From contig CBDCME010000043.1 of assembly GCA_965218865.1 (NCBI GenBank), forward strand, positions 62,001-126,000: a stretch of 64,000 bases of DNA. Reading direction: 5' to 3'. The notes under the pieces are model-generated. The model made no database searches, was not told the DNA's origin, and was given only the letters and a program-made list of their open reading frames with translations. Shown here piece by piece: positions 9,749 through 17,154 of the stretch (position 1 is the stretch's first letter; each line of letters begins with the position of its first letter). This stretch comes from CBDCME01 sp965218865 (GTDB lineage: Bacteria; Pseudomonadota; Alphaproteobacteria; JAAXGF01). The position numbers were made by a program, and so were the translations under genes.

Positions 9749-10357
9749 ATGCCAGCAAGTCTGTCCGCAAGTTTAGGTGCCGCGGACCCGATGGCCGATC
9801 TCCTCAACATGAAAGACCTGGCCCAGCGCTTGGGGGTACCGGTCAACACCCTCAAAAACCTCATTGAGCGGAGTCCGAAATTTCCGAGCGCGGCTCGAGG
9901 CGGCAAGGGACGGCCGTACGAATTTGACGAGAAAACGGTGCGCGCTTGGATTCGAGAGAACGCACCGGCTTTCGCGGCTAACGACGAGCAGTACAAAAGG
10001 GACGTCGCCGAGTTTCATCGCCGCGTTTATGGCGACGGAAAAGGTGATCCGTCTGTCCAGTTAGGACCGAGGGACCGTATTTCCCTGGCGAAAGCGGCGA
10101 AAGCCGAGGACGAAGTGCGCCACCGGCGGGGAGAACTCGTCGAGATCGAGCCGCTCCTGGCGGAACTCGCGATCATGGTCGTGAAAGCCCGCAACGAGTT
10201 GTTGCGGATACCGACGGACGGGGCGCGCTTGTTCCACTTGAACAGACGCCAGCGCGACCGGCTCCGGGACATGATCGAGGCGTCGCTCAAGCGAATCGTG
10301 TTGACCCGCTACAATGGAAAGGGCGGCGGCCGAGCCACGACCGACTTCTCCGGTTGA
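9749..10357 (+). CDS. phage DNA-packaging (terminase small subunit, Nu1-like) protein
   Basis: The 202-residue product has a MerR-like winged-helix start, MADLLNMKDLAQRLGVPVNT and LKNLIERSPKFPS, followed by GKGRPYEFDEKTVRAWIREN and a long charged helical region. This is the layout of Nu1-type terminase small subunits, which recognise the packaging site. ATG 9749 is preferred over an upstream in-frame start at 9599 because GGAGGG sits five bases before it. No large terminase follows, so it is an orphan prophage relic. It overlaps the convergent ParB-like fragment by 49 bases. Confidence 0.65.
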   Translation: MPASLSASLGAADPMADLLNMKDLAQRLGVPVNTLKNLIERSPKFPSAARGGKGRPYEFDEKTVRAWIRENAPAFAANDEQYKRDVAEFHRRVYGDGKGDPSVQLGPRDRISLAKAAKAEDEVRHRRGELVEIEPLLAELAIMVVKARNELLRIPTDGARLFHLNRRQRDRLRDMIEASLKRIVLTRYNGKGGGRATTDFSG

Positions 10358-10743
10358 AAATACTGGGGCAAGCCGCGGCCGGTGCGGTCCATTTCGGCCA
10401 TCAAATCTTCGTCACCGGAGTCAACAACCTCAGCGGCTTTCTTGAGCGAGGTGCGCCCCATGCCGACGTACTGGGCGATCTTGTCTCGGGATTTGCCTTT
10501 ATTAAGGAGTGCCAACTTGGCACCCGTTTTTCCCGGCCCCTGCGACACCCGCATACGTTCTTTCGCCGCCGATTTTTCGTGTTCCTCGACCGTTCGCTTG
10601 ATCGCAACGGCCTCGGTCGGCAGAAAATCCTTTCGAACAAAATTCTCGTCCCGCTCGCCGTGAATGATTGCGTCGATATCAATCACCGTCACCGGTATCT
10701 CGTCGCGCCCCAGCCGATTGAACGCTTCAAGGCGCCGCCCCGG
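10309..10743 (-). pseudogene. ParB/sulfiredoxin-like protein, 5'-truncated
   Basis: The frame reads PGRRLEAFNRLGRDEIPVTV, then IIHGERDENFVRKDFLPTEA, and later KSRDKIAQYVGMGRTSLKKA with MDRTGRG near the end. This is the second half of the ParB-like phage/plasmid proteins: the GRRRLEA motif, the LP(T/S)EAVAI segment and the helix-turn-helix. The N-terminal domain is missing; upstream codons lose similarity and no start codon with a ribosome site is present. The GTG at 10692 is only an apparent start. Confidence 0.6.
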
Positions 10744-10956
10744 TCTCGTGTCGGGGCTTTCGTTTTCGGCCGACGCGGAATTATCTGATCCGCAATTTGC
10801 TGGTTACAGGTCCCTTGAAATTTTGCCAGTTAGGCCGTGCCGATCTCTCTTTAAGTCTGATCGTCCGGTACCTATTAAAGTACCGACGTATTCCAGGGTT
10901 TCGACAACTATCTGATATTACGCAATTATTAAGAGGTGCAACTAGCGTTACTATGA

Positions 10957-11259
10957 TGGCTCTTCCCCAGTATCTGGCCCGGCCTGCCGATCGAGCGCCA
11001 AACGGCGGCGCGGATTTTCCATCTGGCCAAGGGCAAGGCCGATATCGGTAAGGCGGGCGGCATCCACAGCCTGTGCCATGCCTTTGCTACCCATCTGCTG
11101 GAGGACGGCGTCGATCTTCACACCATCCAGCGACTGATGGGCCACGGCTCGATCAAGACCACGCTGCGTTACTTTCATCTGAGCGAACGGCGGCTGATGA
11201 TGACCGCATCGCCGCTCGATGCCCTGAGGCTCGACAGACGGGAAATCGCGGACACCTGA
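10957..11259 (+). pseudogene. tyrosine recombinase C-terminal fragment with Arg-to-Cys catalytic change
   Basis: Following a stop at 10954 the frame runs WLFPSIWPGLPIERQTAARI, then GIHSLCHAFATHLLEDGVDL and LMGHGSIKTTLRYFHLSER. This is the C-terminal catalytic part of the recombinases that accompany IS91-type transposases. The HxLxH box normally reads SLRH; here the catalytic Arg is Cys. The nucleophilic Tyr of LRYFHL is kept. Truncated and probably inactive. Confidence 0.7.
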
Positions 11260-11264
11260 GCGGT

Positions 11265-11345
11265 GTGCCGCGCGCCCGCGGTGGCGCGGCCGAGGTCACG
11301 GCAAAGCCCGGAACTCGCTGATATCTTCCGGCGCCACGGCGCCTA
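11265..11345 (+). pseudogene. relic of an IS91-type transposase N-terminus
   Basis: Directly after the recombinase fragment, the reading ELADIFRRHGAY at 11311 matches the N-terminus of IS91-family transposases, which in such elements follow the recombinase gene. The preceding codons (from GTG 11265) are in another frame, and similarity is lost after about a dozen residues. The pair identifies 10957-11345 as an IS91-type relic. Confidence 0.45.
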
Positions 11346-11519
11346 TGCGCGCCAGATACCAGGCAAGGTTCCCGTCATGACGCCCCAAAAGAACTCAACA
11401 CCCGGCCTTTGCTCCAGCCCAACAATGACCCGGTCGGGCTGAATTTCATCGCCTCGCCACACCGACTTTCATTCAATCCCCAAAAGCCCGTCGCCGGCCC
11501 GCGGCTCAGCGCAATTCGC

Positions 11520-11831
11520 CTAATGTGCCACTGCGCAGCACATTAGGCGCCATTCATAGTGTAAAATGTTCCGATCCCGAGACCGGGCCATTTTAAGCCC
11601 CTTTGCAGACCCAAACATGTGACAAAACCCATGGAGATCTGCCACATGGACGAGCCAAATCCCGATTTTCTCGTCGAGAGAAATCACATCAGACCGGCGA
11701 TCGTACATCCGGGTGGTTTTCGGGTCGGAATGGGCGGCCATTTGTGGCGCCAATTCCAACCGGGCATCCGGGTTGCTTAAGTACGCCGATATCCCAGTAC
11801 CGCGGAAGGTGTGATTGCACAGGCCGGGCAA
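11520..11831 (-). pseudogene. phage-type integrase C-terminal fragment
   Basis: The product contains CNHTFRGTGISAYLSNPDA, then LAPQMAAHSDPKTTRMYDRR and DVISLDEKIGI. This matches the end of tyrosine integrases of the HTFRATGITAYL / AxHESPRTTKLYDR type, with His, Arg and Tyr of the active site present. Everything upstream of HTFR is lost: the palindromic repeat at 11850-11990 starts only 19 bases beyond the frame start. The last 35 codons before 11520 are probably not original. Confidence 0.6.
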
Positions 11832-11849
11832 TTCTAAGCCGGCGTCTTA

Positions 11850-11990
11850 CAGCCTGTTCGAAAACTCGCTGCGCCGGCCCTCTCCCCCTCCCGGCCACCC
11901 ATATCAGCATACTGTCGTGGGTGGCCGGGAGGGGGAGAGGGCCGGAACAGACGCAGTAAATGCGCGGACGCGCATTTTCAAACAGGCTCT
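11850..11990. repeat. MITE-like palindromic repeat, copy 1
   Basis: Outer arms AGCCTGTTCGAAAA and its complement TTTTCAAACAGGCT flank an inner, nearly perfect 28-bp inverted repeat beginning CCGGCCCTCTCCCC. The right arm also has the small palindrome TGCGCGGACGCGCA. No coding capacity. The TGA of the pterin dehydratase gene is formed exactly at its right edge. Related copies lie at 31450, 48801 and 55511. Confidence 0.85.
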
Positions 11991-12316
11991 CAGACCAGGG
12001 CGTTCACCTTGGCGGCCATGATGAAATCGTTTTGGTGCAGACCGCCGATCTTGTGGGTCCATAACCGGACCACGCAATACCCCCAGCTGAGCACGAGCTC
12101 GGGGTGGTGAGCCTCGGATTCCGCCACTTCGCCGACCCGATTGGCGAAGGCCATCGCGGATAGGAAATTGTCGAAAGTGAAACGACGTTCGACCAGCTTT
12201 GCGGCTTCATCGAGCGACCAGCCGGGGGTGTCGCCAAGCAGATGCTCGGCCTCGTCGCGGCTCAGCGGCGCGACGCCGCCCCGGCAGGGGGTGCAGGTTT
12301 TCCCGGATAGACTCAA
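11990..12316 (-). CDS. phhB: 4a-hydroxytetrahydrobiopterin (pterin-4a-carbinolamine) dehydratase
   Basis: The 108-residue product dehydrates 4a-hydroxytetrahydropterin, recycling the cofactor of phenylalanine hydroxylase. It carries the family core FTFDNFLSAMAFANRVGEVA, the catalytic AESEAHHPEL with its His pair, and the strand VVRLWTHKIGGLHQNDF. Length is normal. It may be co-transcribed with the lipoprotein gene 54 bases upstream. The stop codon lies at the edge of the palindromic repeat, so the last codon or two may have been altered. Confidence 0.93.
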   Translation of the reverse strand: MSLSGKTCTPCRGGVAPLSRDEAEHLLGDTPGWSLDEAAKLVERRFTFDNFLSAMAFANRVGEVAESEAHHPELVLSWGYCVVRLWTHKIGGLHQNDFIMAAKVNALV

Positions 12317-12370
12317 CCTCGTTCACCCTCAATTGATCCGCGCGATCCCGGCAGGCCTCGATCGCGAATT

Positions 12371-12943
12371 TCAGTCGTCGCGATCATCATCGAAGTTGCG
12401 CCGAAAATCGCGTTGCGGGAAGAGTTCCCGAGTCATGGACGAGATCAGGCTGCGAAACCGGGGGTCTCGCGGATCGTCGACGGCGGCGAGAGTACCCCGG
12501 GTGGTCGAGAGGACATGGGGTCCCTGGCAAAAAACCATGCGGACATGGACGTCCCCCTCGGAGGGACCGACTTCAACCTGATCCGGCGCCGCGCAAGCCG
12601 TCCCGGCGCCCACTTTGGCACCGTTGACGATCAGGGCGACGTTGTAATTGGGATTTCTCCCCTCGGCGTTCGAGTCGGTGGTAAATTTCGGACGCCGAAC
12701 CAGCACGGTGCCGAATAGCCGGGTTCCTTCCGTCATCGCCGACAGCACCAGGGCCTCGAAGGGCACCTCAGATTCGGGGAGGGGGTTGCCGCGAATGAGC
12801 GTGTAGAGAGGCTTGCCACCCGCCGCATGGCGAAACTCGGAAGGATCGTACAGACGATCCTGAATGGTCGCGCGAAACTTGGGTTGATCGGCGCAACCCG
12901 CGACCAAAATCAAGCCGATCGCGGCCACCAGGCAACGTCTCAT
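12371..12943 (-). CDS. lipoprotein of unknown function
   Basis: The protein starts MRRCLVAAIGLILVAGCADQ, a signal peptide with lipobox LVAGC, so the mature protein should be lipid-anchored in the periplasm or outer membrane. The rest of about 170 residues contains LYDPSEFRHAAGGKPLYTLI and VRMVFCQGPHVLSTTRG, with no recognised domain. ATG 12943 is preferred over 12964 because it puts the signal peptide at the N-terminus. The last residues are strongly charged. Confidence 0.7.
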   Translation of the reverse strand: MRRCLVAAIGLILVAGCADQPKFRATIQDRLYDPSEFRHAAGGKPLYTLIRGNPLPESEVPFEALVLSAMTEGTRLFGTVLVRRPKFTTDSNAEGRNPNYNVALIVNGAKVGAGTACAAPDQVEVGPSEGDVHVRMVFCQGPHVLSTTRGTLAAVDDPRDPRFRSLISSMTRELFPQRDFRRNFDDDRDD

Positions 12944-13306
12944 GAGCGACCGCCCCGCCCCCATCCGTGGGCTAATCCAAAACTCGATAATCGCATACTC
13001 GATTTTCCTTTCTTGCTTCGCCAGTTCAATACGTCATAAACATATAGGTATGAAATCGAGCCACGGCAAATTCTGCCGCGAACCCGGCATATTTTACCCG
13101 GCAAGATTTTCCCGGAACCATCCATTTCACGGTGCCGTTGGCTCGCCGCGGCGGCGGCAATTCAAGCCGGAAAATTCCATTTTCCCTGGGAAACAGGGCA
13201 TTTGGGGCGTTCGAAAAACCGCTAAGTTTTCGCGGCATTTTAGCTAAAACTGCTGGTCCGCTAATTGCTTGGAACCAGGGCGAAGCAACTCTATCGGAGG
13301 TATTTC
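12944..13306. other. intergenic region with several dyads
   Basis: No gene is supported. There are local dyads, for example around TTTTCCCTGGGAAA near 13182, and A+T-rich stretches that could hold divergent promoters for the lipoprotein gene and the small ORF at 13307. A GGAGG lies five bases before ATG 13307. Confidence 0.35.
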
Positions 13307-13548
13307 ATGCCGATTACATCTCTTGGTTCGGCAATCCCCCCATGCCGGCTGGGGTGAGTTACAGCGCCGGAAACGAAACGGTCCGGGCGTCGTCGACCTA
13401 CCACGACCGCGAAGCCCAGGAGCAACATGATTATCAGGCCCCGGCTCCGCGAAAGGTCGAGGGACCCAGGCAATCCAGCGTCAGCAATCCCCATCCCATT
13501 TCGAGCGAGACCCAGGCGGCGCTTTTCGCGCTCGTTTCACGTAACTAG
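13307..13548 (+). pseudogene. small protein gene broken at a run of six Cs
   Basis: ATG 13307 has an ideal GGAGG site and starts MPITSLGSAIPP; the frame then stops after CRLG. One base of shift inside the C6 run (13336-13341) joins it to MPAGVSYSAGNETVRASSTY and the Gln/Pro-rich sequence ending LFALVSRN at 13548. The joined product would be about 80 residues, hydrophilic, with no known domain. The run could be a sequencing error, a mutation or a slippery phase-variable tract. Confidence 0.45.
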
Positions 13549-13815
13549 TGCACCGGCGCATTCACTTCGTTCACGCCCCCGTGCACCAGGCCATTGTCGA
13601 TGTATCAACTTTCCAAACTTCGGCTGTCGCCTCCGTTTGGGTCGATGCACTAGGCGTGGCGGCCGCGACGCGATCCCCTCGAGGATACGCGTTCGGCCGC
13701 CCGCCGCGGACTTCTTGACTTCGACGCCGATCGGACTAGAACCCAGCAGCGGAACTGGCGACGACGGACACCGCGCCCGTCTTTCCGCCCGACGACAAGG
13801 CTCTGGGACCAACGG
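13549..13815. other. intergenic region before nnrS
   Basis: No gene recognised. I looked for FNR/NNR-type boxes because of the NnrS gene downstream; TTGTCGATGTATCAA at about 13594 has the right half-sites but one extra spacer base and a poor left half. Confidence 0.3.
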
Positions 13816-14997
13816 ATGCCGAATCGAACGAAACCCAAGGAAGCGTTCGTCCTGTTCGCTTACGGTTTTCGCCCTTTTGTTCTCGCCGCCGGCATTTACG
13901 CGGCGATCGTCCTGCCCCTCTGGCTGACGGCCTACCTCGGCGCAATAACATGGAATCCGCCCTGGCCCGCCGGTCTCTGGCACGCCCACGAGATGGTGTT
14001 CGGCTTTGCCGTCGCGGCGCTTTCCGGGTTTCTCCTGACCGCGATCCCGAACTGGACCGGAACCCGTCCCTGCGCCGGCGCGCGGCTGGCCTGCCTGACC
14101 GCACTTTGGCTCGCCGGACGCATTGCCCTTTGGGTGGGCGGCCCCGCCTGGCTCGTCGCCGCGGTCGATCTGGCTTACCTCCCGGCGCTCGCGGTCTTCG
14201 GCGCCACGCCGCTGTGGACGATCAAGGCGCTCCGTAACCGAATTTTCCTGGTTATTCTCGGCCTCCTCACGATCGCGAACGGACTCATGCACCTGGCGGC
14301 CTCGGGAGCCGTCGGCGCCAGCCTCGGCGGCGACCTCGCGATCGACGCTTTGGCCTTCATGATCGCCATCGTCGGCGGCCGCGTCATTCCGGCCTTTACG
14401 ACCACTCTCCTAGCCGACCAGGGCGCCCCGAACCTGGTTCGCGCCAACCCGATCTGGGACAAGCTCGGGCCTCTCTTGGTGGCCGTCCTCGCTGTCGCCG
14501 ACGTGGCCGCGAACCTGGGGCCGGAATATACCCGCCTGGCCGGGCTGATCGCCCTCTGCGCCGCCTTCGCGAACGGCCAACGGATGCGCGCCTGGGCGAC
14601 CGGGAAAACACTGCGCGCACCGATCGTCTGGGTCCTGCATCTCGGCTACGCTTGGCTGGTGGCGGGGTTGGCGGCGAAGGGGCTTGCCGGCTTCGGCTGG
14701 CTCGATCCGAAGACCGCGCTCCATGCTCTGACCATCGGCGCGGTCGGAACCATGCCGATCGCCATCATGAGCCGCGCCGCCCTCGGCCACACCGGCCGGC
14801 CGCTTGTCGTCGCGCCGGCGATCACCCTGGCCTACGTCCTGGTCTCCCTGGCCGCGATAAGTCGAATGCTGGCGCCTCTATCACCGACACCGGCCTTGAT
14901 TCTCGCGGGCACCGCGTGGACGGCGGCGTTCGCGATTTTCAGCCTCGTCCATTGGCCTATCCTGACCCGGCCCCGGGTGGACGGCAAACCCGGCTAA
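13816..14997 (+). CDS. nnrS: NnrS family haem/copper-containing membrane protein
   Basis: The 393-residue polytopic protein belongs to the NnrS family linked to nitric oxide stress and denitrification. It shows LFAYGFRPFVLAAGIYAAI at the N-terminus, the conserved WHAHEMVFGFAVAALSGFLL His pair, GGRVIPAFTTTLL, and ALTIGAVGTMPIAIMSRAAL followed by GHTGRPL. About twelve membrane segments are visible. The convergent NnrU gene overlaps its stop by four bases. Confidence 0.93.
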   Translation: MPNRTKPKEAFVLFAYGFRPFVLAAGIYAAIVLPLWLTAYLGAITWNPPWPAGLWHAHEMVFGFAVAALSGFLLTAIPNWTGTRPCAGARLACLTALWLAGRIALWVGGPAWLVAAVDLAYLPALAVFGATPLWTIKALRNRIFLVILGLLTIANGLMHLAASGAVGASLGGDLAIDALAFMIAIVGGRVIPAFTTTLLADQGAPNLVRANPIWDKLGPLLVAVLAVADVAANLGPEYTRLAGLIALCAAFANGQRMRAWATGKTLRAPIVWVLHLGYAWLVAGLAAKGLAGFGWLDPKTALHALTIGAVGTMPIAIMSRAALGHTGRPLVVAPAITLAYVLVSLAAISRMLAPLSPTPALILAGTAWTAAFAIFSLVHWPILTRPRVDGKPG

Positions 14998-15674
14998 TCC
15001 CGGACCAGCGCACCCGCCAGGGGATCGGCGCCGATCACGAACGGATGCCCGAGCAGGAGCACGAAGTAGACGACAAGACTCAACCCCAGGCGCCACCAGC
15101 CGAATTCGCGCCAGACGAACCGCCGCCGAGCGGCGGCGATAGCGCTGCCGGTCGGCAAACTGGCCAGAAGCTGGCCCTCCTTCTCTGAACGGTGCCTCAG
15201 GCGCTGATTCTTGATCAGAGCCGCAAGGGTGATCACGCCCATGGTGAGGAAGAACAGGACCCGCCGTGAATCGCCGAGGTTGATGAGATGCAGAAACACC
15301 CAGATAAATAGCCCGGTACACCCCGGGAAACGGCAAATCCGGTAGATCCCGTGGGGGCTCCGTGGGGCCTCGGGCGTTCCATAGGGCGTCGTCAAGCGCC
15401 CCACCACGAGGACCACCGCGAGCGGCATCAGAGCGACGGCGACCCAGGAGCCTCCGGCGAGCGGCGGGTAAAGCGTCGGGCCGAGATCGGATCGGGCGTA
15501 GGCCCAGAGGAAGGCGGCCAGGGCCGCCATGGAGACCAGGCTGTAAAGGACGAAGAATCCGGGTTTTCCCAGTCTGGAAATGAGACCGGGTCTGACCGAG
15601 GGCGCCGAGGGGACCGCGTGGCTCAGAACCAACACGATCGCGGCGGCGATGAACTCGGGAAAACCGTGGGGCAC
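14994..15674 (-). CDS. nnrU: NnrU family protein
   Basis: The 226-residue membrane protein has the NnrU signature LSHAVPSAPSVRPGLISRLG, FFVLYSLVSMAALAAFLWAY and the haem-ligand-like LFIWVFLHLINLGDSRRV. NnrU proteins are linked to nitrite/NO reduction and related to isoprenoid-type membrane proteins; the exact activity is unknown. It is convergent with nnrS, so the two NO-related genes sit together but are transcribed separately. Confidence 0.88.
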   Translation of the reverse strand: MPHGFPEFIAAAIVLVLSHAVPSAPSVRPGLISRLGKPGFFVLYSLVSMAALAAFLWAYARSDLGPTLYPPLAGGSWVAVALMPLAVVLVVGRLTTPYGTPEAPRSPHGIYRICRFPGCTGLFIWVFLHLINLGDSRRVLFFLTMGVITLAALIKNQRLRHRSEKEGQLLASLPTGSAIAAARRRFVWREFGWWRLGLSLVVYFVLLLGHPFVIGADPLAGALVRD

Positions 15675-15708
15675 GCCGCCTCGGCGCCGCCGGGCACGAA
15701 GGTCTCGA

Positions 15709-17067
15709 TCAGTAATTGAACCTGAAAGTCGCCCACATCATGTCGATATCGCTGCGCGCCGCGTCGTCGGTATCCGAGTTGAGGTGAGCATAGCGAAATT
15801 CGATCCAGATCCTGCCGCCCCAGGGGGTGACGTCGTCGAAACGTTTGTTGATCGCGGTGCTGACCTCCTGGCCGAAATCGGAACCGTCGTCCTCGGCCTC
15901 GAAATCATGGTACATCGCCCACACGGTAACGTTGTCGAGGATGCCCTCCCAGGACCCCGAATCCTTGAATCCGTAACTGATCTTTCCGAAGGTATCGATC
16001 AGGCCCTGGGCGGGAATGACGACGAACTGATCGGTTTCACCCTGATGGGCATGCCCGGTGGCGAGCGGCGTCTGGAATGCGTTCACCCCGTCGCTCCCCA
16101 ACACCTCGGCCGCGGCCTTGAGGGTCCAGTTTCCGTATTTCAGCCCCGGGTTGATGATGTAATAGTCGAGGTCGAAATTGGTGGGATTGTTCGTGACCTC
16201 GACCTGGTGCGCGTACTCGGCGGCATAGGTAAACGTCAGATCATCAATCCATGGCAGGGGATTTTTGCCCCAGATACGGATTCCCGTCGAATTGTTCGAA
16301 AACCGCTGAGTGGCTGGATCTTGGAAGCGTAAATAATAGTTGTAAATCGCGAAAGTCGCGAAATCGTACCAAGAGTATTCCAATCGGGCCAGGTGACTGT
16401 CCTGAAGAAAATCGCCCGCCGCGGAATCGTCACCGAAAATCCGGTTCGCGTTTCCCAGATACCCGTAAAGGAATTTCGTATGCGGCAAGGTTGAATTCCA
16501 CAGCAAGGCCCCATCGAAGGTCTGTTCGTTCTGGCGGAATCCGACGTTGCCGATAAAACGGTCGTTGTCGAGCTTGAGACGGAAGCGCCCGCCCCTGATC
16601 TTGGTGTCGAGGATCCCCATGTAGTCGAGGTAACCCTGGTTCAACTCGGTCGTGTCCGGGTCGGCGACGGTGGGAAAACGGCCAGCCAATCCATTGACCG
16701 TGTCGTTGAATCTGTCGTTGCCGAGATGGGCCAGGTTCTCGCCCTCGAGATACACCTGGAAGCCGTGAAATTTGCCCGTTTCATAACCGAACCGGGTCCT
16801 CAGCACCGAGGCCAGCGCGTCTCGGCCGATGCCCTCCTGGGAGACACGCTCGAAACGGTAACGCATGTCGATCTTGAAGCGCCCGCCGAACAGCGCCTCG
16901 CCGAATTGGTCCAGAGGCGATACCGCCCCCGGGGCGGCGTCATCCGAATCTTTCTGAGCATCCGATCCGTACTCTTGAGCCTCACCCGGGCTCGCCGTCA
17001 GCACGAGGACGGCCGCCGCGACGGTCGCGAGCGAAAAGGACCATGTTTCGAACAAATTATTGCCCAT
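15709..17067 (-). CDS. alginate-export-type outer membrane porin
   Basis: The 452-residue product has a signal peptide (FSLATVAAAVLVLTASPGEA) and a body of alternating strands rich in Tyr/Trp, for example FKIDMRYRFERVSQEGI and RTRFGYETGKFHGFQVYLEG. It ends in MWATFRFNY, the C-terminal aromatic signature recognised by the BAM machinery. The layout matches the alginate_exp beta-barrel family found in many bacteria that make no alginate; substrate unknown. Confidence 0.8.
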   Translation of the reverse strand: MGNNLFETWSFSLATVAAAVLVLTASPGEAQEYGSDAQKDSDDAAPGAVSPLDQFGEALFGGRFKIDMRYRFERVSQEGIGRDALASVLRTRFGYETGKFHGFQVYLEGENLAHLGNDRFNDTVNGLAGRFPTVADPDTTELNQGYLDYMGILDTKIRGGRFRLKLDNDRFIGNVGFRQNEQTFDGALLWNSTLPHTKFLYGYLGNANRIFGDDSAAGDFLQDSHLARLEYSWYDFATFAIYNYYLRFQDPATQRFSNNSTGIRIWGKNPLPWIDDLTFTYAAEYAHQVEVTNNPTNFDLDYYIINPGLKYGNWTLKAAAEVLGSDGVNAFQTPLATGHAHQGETDQFVVIPAQGLIDTFGKISYGFKDSGSWEGILDNVTVWAMYHDFEAEDDGSDFGQEVSTAINKRFDDVTPWGGRIWIEFRYAHLNSDTDDAARSDIDMMWATFRFNY

Positions 17068-17154
17068 CGATGTTTTCCCTCATTTGAACTCGGCCACCGA
17101 CCCTACGCCGGTCGACGTCATCCACACCGCGTCGATGGCCGCCCCGGGGAGGCC

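Noticed and set aside
10880..10905. Hairpin GGTAC...GTACC as a terminator
   Set aside because: Only a five-base stem without a T-tract and with no gene ending nearby.
11879..11942. A CRISPR-like or attC-like interpretation of the palindromic repeat
   Set aside because: There are no regularly spaced direct repeats with unique spacers, no cas genes, and no integron integrase; the structure is a dispersed inverted repeat.
12413..12718. A 101-codon open frame antisense to the lipoprotein gene
   Set aside because: No ribosome site or family similarity; the opposite strand has a clear lipoprotein signal peptide.
13590..13612. FNR/NNR-like box before nnrS
   Set aside because: Half-sites are one base too far apart and the left half is poor (TTGTC).
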